Assembly (NCBI GenBank): GCA_964631745.1
Contig: CAZVWV010000101.1
Span: 1 to 14,759 of the forward strand
DNA length: 14,759 nt
Origin: CAZVWV01 sp964631745
Lineage (GTDB): Bacteria > Bdellovibrionota_C > UBA2361 > JBGSMV01
Direction: 5' to 3'
Each line of letters begins with the position of its first letter. Position 1 is the first letter of the stretch. The notes under the pieces were generated by a model. It searched no databases, was not told where the DNA came from, and worked only from the letters and a program-made list of their open reading frames with translations. Positions 1-6,596 of this stretch are shown in pieces. Position numbers and translations under genes: made by a program.

Positions 1-27
1 TCAACTGCAGTGCCACTATAACCATCG

Positions 28-44
28 GCGGACGAGTCGTCCGC
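28..44. repeat. Perfect 17-base palindrome downstream of lon
   Basis: Two perfect 8-base arms (GCGGACGA and TCGTCCGC) flank one central base. On the minus strand the palindrome lies 7 bases upstream of a TATAGT box (positions 15-20) that resembles a -10 element, so it could be an operator for a gene beyond the left edge. No good -35 match lies at the right distance and there is no T-run for a terminator. Positions 1-132 hold no gene that I can support. Confidence 0.35.
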
Positions 45-124
45 GCTACGTAATATCTCGTGCTTTACCCCGGGTGTTTGAGCAATTACCCAATTTCCGT
101 ATGGGCGCCTGATAGGAGAATTTT

Positions 125-141
125 GCCCACCCTCAGTGGGC
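125..141 (-). terminator. Hairpin overlapping the lon stop codon
   Basis: GCCCAC and GTGGGC form a 6-bp stem around a 5-base loop, and the loop (131-135) contains the lon stop codon. On the minus strand the stem is followed by AAAATTCTCC, which is not a good U-tract. It may protect or end the lon transcript, but it is a poor match to a classical intrinsic terminator. Confidence 0.25.
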
Positions 142-2592
142 CACAATCCCGGCAGAGGAACCTTTCTCTTTATCAACGCCGTCGCCTTCATCTTCTTTCT
201 TCCGGTCATCGGCGAAAAGCAGTTCGTCTCGTTGCTTTTTGCGATCGATAATCTGCTCGAAGGCCTTAGCTCCGTTGCAAATTAGCGCCTCAAACAAGAC
301 TTCATCGACGTGGGACACCGGGATCAATTCCAAATCGCCCCTCACCGTCGGTGGAATCTCTTCGATGTCGTTTTCGTTCTCTTTCGGCAGAAGGATTCTG
401 GTAATGCCGCCGCGATGCGCCGCTAAACACTTCTCCTTTAGGCCGCCAATCGGCAAGACATTTCCCCTCAAAGTAATTTCACCCGTCATGGCTACATTCT
501 TATCAACCGGTATACCCGTCAAGGCAGACACCATTGACGTCGCCATGGTAATTCCAGCAGATGGTCCGTCTTTGGGAGTCGCGCCTTCGGGCACATGAAT
601 ATGGATATCAATCTTATCGTAGAAATGACGCGGCAGGCCCAGCATAGCGGCTCTAGAGCGCACGTAGCTCAAGGCCGCCTTGGCGGACTCTTGCATGACA
701 TCGCCCAGCTTACCGGTGATTTGCAACCGTCCACGCCCGGGCAAAATTGTAGTCTCAATCACCAACAACTCGCCGCCCCGATCCGTCCACGCCAGCCCCG
801 TGGTAGTGCCGATTTGGTGCTCCTCTTCCTGCTTTCCGAAGCGGAACTTGGGTTGCCCCAAATACTCAATCGCGTTTTTGTCATTCACTGTGACGATATG
901 CTCTTTGCCGTGTTCGACAACTTCCACCGCCGCCTTTCGACACAGCGTAGCAACCGTGCGTTCTAGGCTTCGCACACCGGCCTCTCTGGTATAGCGCCGA
1001 ATCATCTCCACAAAGGCGCTGTCTTCTATGACTAAGTTCTTATCCGTGAGTCCGTTCTCTACCACCTGCTTTTCGTACAGATACTTCTTGGCGATCGCGA
1101 GTTTTTCCAGCTCCGTATAGCCGGAAAGCCGGATCAATTCCATACGATCCATTAACGGCTGCGGAATGGTGTGCAATCCGTTGGCCGTACAGATAAACAT
1201 GACCTTTGAGAGATCGTAATCACAATCAAGGTAATGGTCGTTGAATGTTCCATTTTGTTCCGGATCTAAAACCTCTAGAAGTGCCGACGATGGGTCTCCT
1301 CTGAAGTCCGTAGACATCTTGTCGATTTCGTCCAACAAAAAGACGGGATTGCTCGTTTCAGCTTTCTTTAAAGACTGAATAATCTTCCCAGGTAACGCTC
1401 CAATATAAGTACGGCGATGACCACGTATCTCGGCTTCATCGCGCACACCTCCTAAGGCCACACGCACGAACTTTCGGCCGGTGGCTCTTGCAATCGATTT
1501 CCCAAGAGAGGTTTTACCCACTCCGGGAGGCCCGACTAAACAGAGAATCGGACCTTTAAGCTTTCCGACAAGTTTCTGCACCGCCAAATATTCAAGTATT
1601 CTCTCCTTGACCTTCTCAAGTCCGTAGTGGTCGTCCTCCAATACCGCCTTGGCCTTATCTAGATCTATCTCATCTTTAGAAACTTCATTCCAAGGCAGCG
1701 CCAGCATCCAATCCACGTAGTTTCTAACCACGGTGGCTTCGGCAGACATGGGGGACATCATTTTCAGCTTGCGAACTTCCTTCTCAGTCTTTTCGCGAGC
1801 CTCGTCAGGCATGTCTTTTGAACGCAGCTTGTCTTCAAGCTCCTGCATCTCATTACGGAAATCGTCCTTCTCGCCCAACTCCTTCTGAATGGCGCGCATC
1901 TGTTCGTTCAGATAGTACTCCTTCTGAGTTTTCTCCATCTGCTTCTTGACGCGGTTGCGGATACGCTTTTCGACTTGCAAGATCTCAATCTCAGACTTCA
2001 TATGTCCGAGCACCTTTTCAAGCCGCGCGCGAGGATCTAAACACTCCAAGATCTCTTGTTTATCTTCGAGTTTAATATTTAGCTGTACTACGATGGCATC
2101 TCCCAAACGCGAGGGATCTTCGATAGCATTGACCTGCATGATCATCTCGGGATTAACTTTCTTCCCGAGCTTGACGTAATTTTCAAAGGTTCCGTTGACA
2201 GATCGCATCAGCGCTTTAAGCTCTGTGTCGACATCACAATGGGTGGGGATCTCTTCTACGTCCACCAGCATGTATTCATCTTCGCTCACGAACTTCTTAA
2301 TGCGAGCACGGCCTTTGCCTTCGACCAAAACTTTTATAGGGCCATCGGCCAAACGAATTAGCTGGACGACCTCGCCCAAAGTACCGATTGAATAGATATC
2401 ATCTTGTCCAGGATTGCTGGTGCGAGCATCTTTTTGCGCCGCCAGCATAATGTACTTATTCTCTTTCTGAGATTCCTCGATGGCCCGCACGCTCTTCTCT
2501 CGCCCAACAAATAGCGGAACTACCTGTTGTGGAAAGACCACAAGCTCTCTAAGGGCCAATAACGGAACGGGATTAATCAAAGATGGCTTCAT
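133..2592 (-). CDS. lon: ATP-dependent protease Lon (LonA)
   Basis: Lon is a cytoplasmic AAA+ serine protease that unfolds and degrades misfolded and regulatory proteins. All parts of a LonA are present: the N-terminal substrate-binding domain (about residues 1-200), a charged coiled-coil region (about 200-300), Walker A GPPGVGKT at 354-361 (Lys360), Walker B FLLDEIDK, and the C-terminal protease domain with the Ser678/Lys721 dyad. The dyad spacing of 43 residues equals that of E. coli Ser679/Lys722. The 819-residue length exceeds E. coli Lon (784), mostly through a Lys/Asp/Glu-rich tail of about 35 residues after the protease domain. The ATG start has AAAGG seven bases upstream. It is the last gene of the tig-clpP-clpX-lon block, 246 bases after clpX, so it may have its own promoter. 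Confidence 0.98.
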   Translation of the reverse strand: MKPSLINPVPLLALRELVVFPQQVVPLFVGREKSVRAIEESQKENKYIMLAAQKDARTSNPGQDDIYSIGTLGEVVQLIRLADGPIKVLVEGKGRARIKKFVSEDEYMLVDVEEIPTHCDVDTELKALMRSVNGTFENYVKLGKKVNPEMIMQVNAIEDPSRLGDAIVVQLNIKLEDKQEILECLDPRARLEKVLGHMKSEIEILQVEKRIRNRVKKQMEKTQKEYYLNEQMRAIQKELGEKDDFRNEMQELEDKLRSKDMPDEAREKTEKEVRKLKMMSPMSAEATVVRNYVDWMLALPWNEVSKDEIDLDKAKAVLEDDHYGLEKVKERILEYLAVQKLVGKLKGPILCLVGPPGVGKTSLGKSIARATGRKFVRVALGGVRDEAEIRGHRRTYIGALPGKIIQSLKKAETSNPVFLLDEIDKMSTDFRGDPSSALLEVLDPEQNGTFNDHYLDCDYDLSKVMFICTANGLHTIPQPLMDRMELIRLSGYTELEKLAIAKKYLYEKQVVENGLTDKNLVIEDSAFVEMIRRYTREAGVRSLERTVATLCRKAAVEVVEHGKEHIVTVNDKNAIEYLGQPKFRFGKQEEEHQIGTTTGLAWTDRGGELLVIETTILPGRGRLQITGKLGDVMQESAKAALSYVRSRAAMLGLPRHFYDKIDIHIHVPEGATPKDGPSAGITMATSMVSALTGIPVDKNVAMTGEITLRGNVLPIGGLKEKCLAAHRGGITRILLPKENENDIEEIPPTVRGDLELIPVSHVDEVLFEALICNGAKAFEQIIDRKKQRDELLFADDRKKEDEGDGVDKEKGSSAGIVAH

Positions 2593-2809
2593 TACTAAAC
2601 CTTTAAAAACAGATACAGCTCCAACATATGCTGGTATTTAACTTTGGGCCACCCTAATATAAGAACCGGAATCACGCTACTTACGCAGTTCAAGCATCAA
2701 TATCTGGTTACCCTAGAATTTAGATATCAATAACAGTAGATAAGTCTCAGAATCGTGATTTACGAATGAAATAATAATATATAAAGCTGTTTGTATGAAT
2801 AATTTGGGC
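2593..2809 (-). promoter_or_regulatory. AT-rich lon upstream region with candidate -10 box
   Basis: This intergenic stretch is clearly more AT-rich than its flanks, with runs such as AATAATAATATATAA near 2770-2785. On the minus strand a TATATT box (2656-2661, 5/6 to the -10 consensus) lies about 65 bases upstream of the lon ATG, but nothing at 16-18 bases upstream of it matches TTGACA. A TTGAAC at 2688-2693 is 26 bases away, too far for a sigma-70 pair. Alternative sigma control is possible but not shown. No small ORF with support is seen here. Confidence 0.3.
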
Positions 2810-2828
2810 GCCGAATGCCATTTTCGGC
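2810..2828 (-). terminator. Hairpin just downstream of clpX
   Basis: GCCGAA and TTCGGC form a 6-bp stem with a 7-base loop, 10 bases after the clpX stop. On the minus strand it is followed by a CCC and then an AT-rich stretch (AAATTATT), only a weak U-tract. It is a candidate partial terminator or mRNA 3'-end stabiliser between clpX and lon. Confidence 0.35.
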
Positions 2829-2838
2829 CGGAATTCTA

Positions 2839-4119
2839 CTAGGCTGACTCAGCTTTATGATGATAGACCACCAAGGGCCGCTCCCCTTTGGCTATAGTGT
2901 CTTCCGACACCACGACCTCTTTGATTTCGGGGTCGGACGGCACCTCATACATCAGATCCAACATAGTCTTCTCTAATATAGCTCTAAGCCCCCTGGCACC
3001 GGCTTTTCTTGAAATCGCCTGCTTAGCGACGGCCTGAAGCGCTCCGTCAGCAAATCTTAGCTGCACATTCTCAACTTCAAACAGACGTTTGTACTGCTTC
3101 ACCAGGGCATTCTTGGGCTCCATTAACACTCTTAAGAGAGCGGCTTCGTCCAAATCATCCAAAGTCGCCACCATCGGTAGCCGTCCGATAAACTCGGGAA
3201 TCAAACCAAAACGCAAAAGGTCCTCGGGTTGCACTTGCGCCAGTAGAGAGCCCTTTTCGGAGGTAAAATCACCAGCTATAATATTCTCGCCGCTTATAGG
3301 ATCTCTGTTAACAGGCGCGCCGAAACCTAATTTCTTTTGTCCTACGCGTTGTCGCACGATGTCGTCCAAGCCCACAAACGCTCCGCCACAAATAAATAGA
3401 ATATTTGAGGTATTAACCTGCAGAAACTCCTGCTGCGGATGTTTGCGCCCGCCCTTTGGGGGCACACTCGCCACGCTGCCTTCGAGCATCTTAAGCAGCG
3501 CTTGCTGTACACCTTCACCAGACACGTCCCGCGTAATTGAAGGATTTTCAGATTTTCGGGAGATCTTGTCGATCTCATCAATATAAACGATACCACGTTG
3601 GGCCTTTTCAACGTCGTAGTCAGCGGCTTGCAACAAGTTAAGGATAATATTCTCTACGTCCTCGCCCACGTATCCAGCTTCAGTTAAGCAAGTGGCATCA
3701 GTGATCGTAAAAGGAACCTGCAAAACCCGCGCTAAGGTTTGCGCCAAAAGAGTTTTACCGGTACCGGTAGGGCCAATCAGTAGAATGTTGGATTTTGAAA
3801 TCTCGACTTCACTCGTGCCTTTTAGCTCGATCCGTTTGTAGTGATTATGCACCGCCACCGAGAGCACACGCTTGGCGTACTCTTGTCCGATAACATATTG
3901 GTCCAAGCAGGCCTTAATCTCTTTCGGTCTAGGCACCTTTGAACTGGGAATATGAGGCTCGTTTGGGTCAACCTCTTCAGCGATGATATCGTTACATAAA
4001 TCGATACATTCGTCGCAAATATAAACGGAAGGCCCGGCGATCAGTTTGCGCACCTCTTCCTGGCTGCGATTACAAAAAGAACACACTAAGGTACTGCGCT
4101 TGTCCGGTAATTTACTCAT
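2839..4119 (-). CDS. clpX: ATP-dependent Clp protease ATP-binding subunit ClpX
   Basis: ClpX is the hexameric AAA+ unfoldase that feeds tagged substrates into ClpP. The N-terminal zinc-binding domain has four cysteines (Cys13, Cys16, Cys35, Cys38). The AAA+ module shows Walker A GPTGTGKT (116-123), the GYVG pore loop (149-152), Walker B IVYIDE (177-182), the RKH pore loop (225-227), and a ClpP-docking loop reading LGF (264-266), where E. coli has IGF. The length of 426 is normal. The ATG is the only plausible start, because an in-frame TAA lies three codons upstream and the first zinc cysteine is residue 13. The AGAGG that could serve as ribosome binding site is only one base from the ATG, unusually close. 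It lies 69 bases after clpP, so co-transcription is likely. Confidence 0.98.
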   Translation of the reverse strand: MSKLPDKRSTLVCSFCNRSQEEVRKLIAGPSVYICDECIDLCNDIIAEEVDPNEPHIPSSKVPRPKEIKACLDQYVIGQEYAKRVLSVAVHNHYKRIELKGTSEVEISKSNILLIGPTGTGKTLLAQTLARVLQVPFTITDATCLTEAGYVGEDVENIILNLLQAADYDVEKAQRGIVYIDEIDKISRKSENPSITRDVSGEGVQQALLKMLEGSVASVPPKGGRKHPQQEFLQVNTSNILFICGGAFVGLDDIVRQRVGQKKLGFGAPVNRDPISGENIIAGDFTSEKGSLLAQVQPEDLLRFGLIPEFIGRLPMVATLDDLDEAALLRVLMEPKNALVKQYKRLFEVENVQLRFADGALQAVAKQAISRKAGARGLRAILEKTMLDLMYEVPSDPEIKEVVVSEDTIAKGERPLVVYHHKAESA

Positions 4120-4152
4120 ACCTCTTTACTTTTACTAACACCCTTCACTCTT

Positions 4153-4178
4153 GGCAAATCTCCTAGAAGCAGATTGCC
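4153..4178 (-). promoter_or_regulatory. Hairpin in the clpP-clpX intergenic gap
   Basis: GGCAATCT pairs with AGATTTGCC (one bulged T) around a 9-base loop on the minus-strand transcript. No U-run follows, so it is more likely an mRNA processing or stabilising structure than a terminator. It lies 33 bases upstream of the clpX start codon. Confidence 0.3.
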
Positions 4179-4188
4179 CCCTTTAGAA

Positions 4189-4791
4189 TTAATCCTTCTT
4201 AACCGACGCTATACGCTTCTCGTAAACTTCGTCGATAATACCATATTCTTTGGCCTGGACAGCAGTCATAAAATTGTCGCGATCCGTGTCGGTTTCTATC
4301 TGTTTTAAGTTTTTACCAGTGTGCAAACTTAAAACTTGGTTGACTTCGCGCTTAACCCGCAGCATCTCTTTGGCGTGAATCTCCACATCAGAAGCCTGCC
4401 CACGAAATCCACCAAGCGGTTGATGGATCATTATACGAGCGTGCGGTAGAGCACAACGTTTGCCCTTAGCACCACCAGCCAACAACAACGCTCCCATACT
4501 TGCAGCCTGTCCGATACAGACCGTGCAAATATCTGGGCGGACATACTGCATAGTATCGTAAATAGCTAAGCCAGCCGTGACAGACCCGCCCGGGCTATTG
4601 ATATAAATAAAAATATCTTTTTCTGGATCGTCGCTCTCTAAAAATAAAAGTTGGGCTGTAATAAGATTGGCGACGTGATCATCAACCTCGGTACCCAAGA
4701 AAATAATGCGCTCCTTTAACAGGCGCGAATAAATATCGTAGGATCTCTCTCCGCGACCAGTCTGCTCGACGACATAAGGGATATAGTTCAT
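4189..4791 (-). CDS. clpP: ATP-dependent Clp protease proteolytic subunit ClpP
   Basis: ClpP is the tetradecameric serine peptidase chamber that partners ClpX in the cytoplasm. The catalytic triad is visible as Ser98 (in GQAASMGA), His123 (in MIHQP) and Asp172 (in DRDNF). The spacings of 25 and 49 residues match those of E. coli ClpP. The N-terminus IPYVVEQTGRGER is typical of the family and shows only a very short propeptide, if any. The length of 200 is normal. The ATG start has AGAGG seven bases upstream. It sits between tig and clpX in the usual order. The 199-base gap after tig, containing a hairpin and promoter-like boxes, suggests that it may also be transcribed separately from tig. 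Confidence 0.98.
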   Translation of the reverse strand: MNYIPYVVEQTGRGERSYDIYSRLLKERIIFLGTEVDDHVANLITAQLLFLESDDPEKDIFIYINSPGGSVTAGLAIYDTMQYVRPDICTVCIGQAASMGALLLAGGAKGKRCALPHARIMIHQPLGGFRGQASDVEIHAKEMLRVKREVNQVLSLHTGKNLKQIETDTDRDNFMTAVQAKEYGIIDEVYEKRIASVKKD

Positions 4792-4810
4792 TTAGCTGCC
4801 TCTCTTAACG

Positions 4811-4848
4811 ATATAACTATAAAGCTTAAGACTACTCAATCCTGTCAA
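4811..4848 (-). promoter_or_regulatory. Candidate clpP promoter
   Basis: On the minus strand a TTGAGT (4834-4839) and a TTATAT (4811-4816) are 17 bases apart and would give a leader of about 13 bases that still contains the AGAGG ribosome binding site. A perfect TTGACA (4843-4848) and a TATAGT (4816-4821) also occur, but with a 21-base spacer. Either pairing is imperfect, so the exact promoter is uncertain. Confidence 0.3.
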
Positions 4849-4910
4849 AGCAAAAAAGAGCTTGAATTCGAACAGCACTAAAAGTCTTGTTAAATCCGCG
4901 AGTTACCTAA

Positions 4911-4931
4911 GCCCCATAGTTGTTATGGAGC
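4911..4931 (-). terminator. Hairpin between tig and clpP
   Basis: GCTCCATA and TATGGGGC form an 8-bp stem (one G-T pair) with a 5-base ACAAC loop, about 60 bases after the tig stop. It is followed by TTAGGTAAC, not a proper U-tract. It could be a weak or factor-dependent terminator, or an RNA processing site, that sets tig expression apart from clpP. Confidence 0.35.
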
Positions 4932-4990
4932 GAGGGAGCTTGTCAGGAACTTAAGGGAGCTCGAGACTTAATTTGTGCCGGAATTTTACG

Positions 4991-6346
4991 TCAAGCCTTG
5001 ACAGGCTCGACCGCTTTGCTCTCGGATTTGCCCTCTGTTTTGCCTTCTGTCTCACTCTCCACGTCGCTCGCCGTGTACTCGACCTTAGCTCTTGAAGCCA
5101 ACATCTTTAAGACTTTGTCGCGGCTAATATCTAGCGCCAATCCCACCAAGCGCTTGTTTTCAACCAGCGCCTTCTTGACCTCTTCAAGTTGATGCCCACT
5201 TCCGCTGGCGATCTTTTGCATAGCCTCGGTCATTTCCCCCTCGGTGGCACTCAGCCCTTCCTTCTTAGATATGGAATCTATAATAATAGTGCCTCGTGCC
5301 CTATCGGCGGCGGCCTTTCCGAAATTCTCTCTTAAGCTTTCTACCGGCAAATTCTGCACATCCACTTTGTTGGGGTCAACCAATCCGGCACTCACAATCA
5401 TACTGCGCAACTGATCGTCGATAATTATCTGTGGGACCTTGAAGGCGTTCCTTTCAAGCAACTGCTCAAGAATTTTGCTTTGGATGTCGGCATCCGTATC
5501 CGCAGCACAACGCTTCTCTAGGCCGGTGCGTACCTCCATGCGAAGCTCCAGCACTGTTTTCGGTCCATAATTCAAGGATTTCACCCAATCATCTGTGAGT
5601 TCAGGTTTTATCATTTCGTGCAAAACATTCACGCCAATACGGTAGTTTGCCTTTTTACCTCTTAGTTTTAAATCGTTGTGATCCTCAGGGAAAGTAACGC
5701 CAAACTCCTTAACTTCACCGATATCGGCGCCAATCAGGCCCTGCTCAACCTCGTCCGGAAGCCTGCCCTCTCCTAACTTCACAAAGAGCGGCTCGGGGCG
5801 TGAGGGTTCGTCCCCTTCCAACCAAATCGCAGCTTGACCCTCAATCACATCCCCTGCTTGGGCCTTGTTTCTAAACTCTAACTTTCGCGGAGTGGCATGA
5901 TTCTCCAAGAACTTGCCAATCTCTTCTTCAACCGCGGCATCCGTAACTTCACGTTTTAGGACACTCACGTTAAAGGCCTCATAACCCTTGATCTCTGGGG
6001 TGGGAAAGAGTGAAACGTTAGCGGTAAACTCTATGTTTTTCCCAGGCTCAAAAGACGAGATGTCGATCTCCGGCAGCCCAATAGTCTCAATTTTGTGCTG
6101 CTTAATAACGTCCTTTAAGCTGGTCGAGATCAGTTTATTGGCCACCTCCATGCGCACACGGCTTCCGTGCAGCTGTTCAACCATCTGTCGCGGCGCCTTT
6201 CCAGGACGAAACCCCTTGACCTGAGCGCTCTTTCCCACATTTACAATGGCAACGTCAAACTCAGCCTCTACAAGCTCTGCGGGAATCGATACCTTTAGTT
6301 GCTTAGTTACTTCATCAATTTCAAGGATCTCTGCTTCAAATGTCAT
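4991..6346 (-). CDS. tig: Trigger factor, ribosome-associated chaperone and peptidyl-prolyl isomerase
   Basis: Trigger factor binds the ribosome next to the exit tunnel and shields nascent chains. The ribosome-docking signature GFRPGK is at residues 45-50, close to the E. coli position (GFR at 43-45). An FKBP-like PPIase domain follows (about 155-250), recognisable by the FPEDH segment and its flanking glycines. The C-terminal helical chaperone domain continues to about 430. The last 25 residues are a Glu/Lys/Ser-rich low-complexity tail. The length of 451 is typical. The ATG has AAGG five bases upstream and a good sigma-70-like promoter in front. It is the first gene of the proteostasis block and is divergent from the tRNA gene. 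Confidence 0.97.
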   Translation of the reverse strand: MTFEAEILEIDEVTKQLKVSIPAELVEAEFDVAIVNVGKSAQVKGFRPGKAPRQMVEQLHGSRVRMEVANKLISTSLKDVIKQHKIETIGLPEIDISSFEPGKNIEFTANVSLFPTPEIKGYEAFNVSVLKREVTDAAVEEEIGKFLENHATPRKLEFRNKAQAGDVIEGQAAIWLEGDEPSRPEPLFVKLGEGRLPDEVEQGLIGADIGEVKEFGVTFPEDHNDLKLRGKKANYRIGVNVLHEMIKPELTDDWVKSLNYGPKTVLELRMEVRTGLEKRCAADTDADIQSKILEQLLERNAFKVPQIIIDDQLRSMIVSAGLVDPNKVDVQNLPVESLRENFGKAAADRARGTIIIDSISKKEGLSATEGEMTEAMQKIASGSGHQLEEVKKALVENKRLVGLALDISRDKVLKMLASRAKVEYTASDVESETEGKTEGKSESKAVEPVKA

Positions 6347-6374
6347 AGCTGCCTTAGGGTTTTAATTTTTTCCG

Positions 6375-6403
6375 AGAATACCCTATTTCAACGCCCAAAT
6401 CAA
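6375..6403 (-). promoter_or_regulatory. Sigma-70-like promoter of tig
   Basis: On the minus strand TTGATT (6398-6403) and TATTCT (6375-6380) are separated by exactly 17 bases, each matching 4 of 6 consensus positions. Transcription would start near 6368, giving a leader of about 22 bases that contains the AAGG ribosome binding site of tig. It is the best promoter match in the window. Confidence 0.5.
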
Positions 6404-6454
6404 AGTACTACGGATAGCTCCTTTAGCAGCGCCGACAAACCTGAGACTACCCGC

Positions 6455-6495
6455 TTGCATCCTGCTAACGGCTCAATTAAGCTCTTTTTGCTTAA
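6455..6495 (+). promoter_or_regulatory. Region in front of tRNA-Leu: weak promoter and abutting inverted repeat
   Basis: TTGCAT (6455-6460) with TAAGCT (6478-6483) at 17 bases is the best, though weak, promoter pair for the tRNA. Overlapping it, TTAAGC (6477-6482) and GCTTAA (6490-6495) form an inverted repeat around TCTTTTT that ends exactly at the first base of the tRNA. This could be a leader structure for 5' processing or chance; the promoter assignment is tentative. Confidence 0.3.
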
Positions 6496-6577
6496 GCGGG
6501 GGTGGTGGAATTGGCAGACACGCCAGACTTAGGATCTGGTGCCGAACGGCTTGGGGGTTCAAGTCCCCCCTCCCGCA
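6496..6577 (+). tRNA. tRNA-Leu, anticodon UAG
   Basis: A full class II cloverleaf is visible. The 7-bp acceptor stem (GCGGGGG with CTCCCGC, one G-U pair) ends in discriminator A. The anticodon stem CCAGA/TCTGG encloses loop CTTAGGA, giving anticodon TAG, which reads CUA and probably other CUN codons. A variable arm (TGCCGAACGGC) and a T arm GGGGG-TTCAAGT-CCCCC complete it. The 3' CCA is not encoded, because the sequence continues TAAATCC, so nucleotidyl transferase must add it. Confidence 0.96.
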
Positions 6578-6596
6578 TAAATCCTGCATATACAGT

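Noticed and set aside
239..994. Plus-strand open frames of 100-123 codons inside lon
   Set aside because: They lie wholly antisense to the well-conserved Lon coding sequence, have no recognisable family features and no ribosome binding sites.
3089..3611. Open frames of 165 and 89 codons inside clpX
   Set aside because: These are shadows of ClpX on both strands; the ClpX frame carries all the family motifs.
4816..4848. TTGACA and TATAGT as a strong clpP promoter
   Set aside because: The spacer is 21 bases, too long for a standard sigma-70 promoter; kept only as an alternative in the candidate promoter entry.
4920..5192. Plus-strand open frame of 90 codons over the tig 3' end
   Set aside because: Mostly antisense to tig, with a Ser/Leu-rich low-complexity composition expected from reverse reading of its charged tail.
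2593..6495. Heat-shock control by CIRCE or a sigma-32 promoter
   Set aside because: No TTAGCACTC-N9-GAGTGCTAA element is seen. A CTTGAA at 2689-2694 on the minus strand lacks a CCCCAT-like partner at the right distance.
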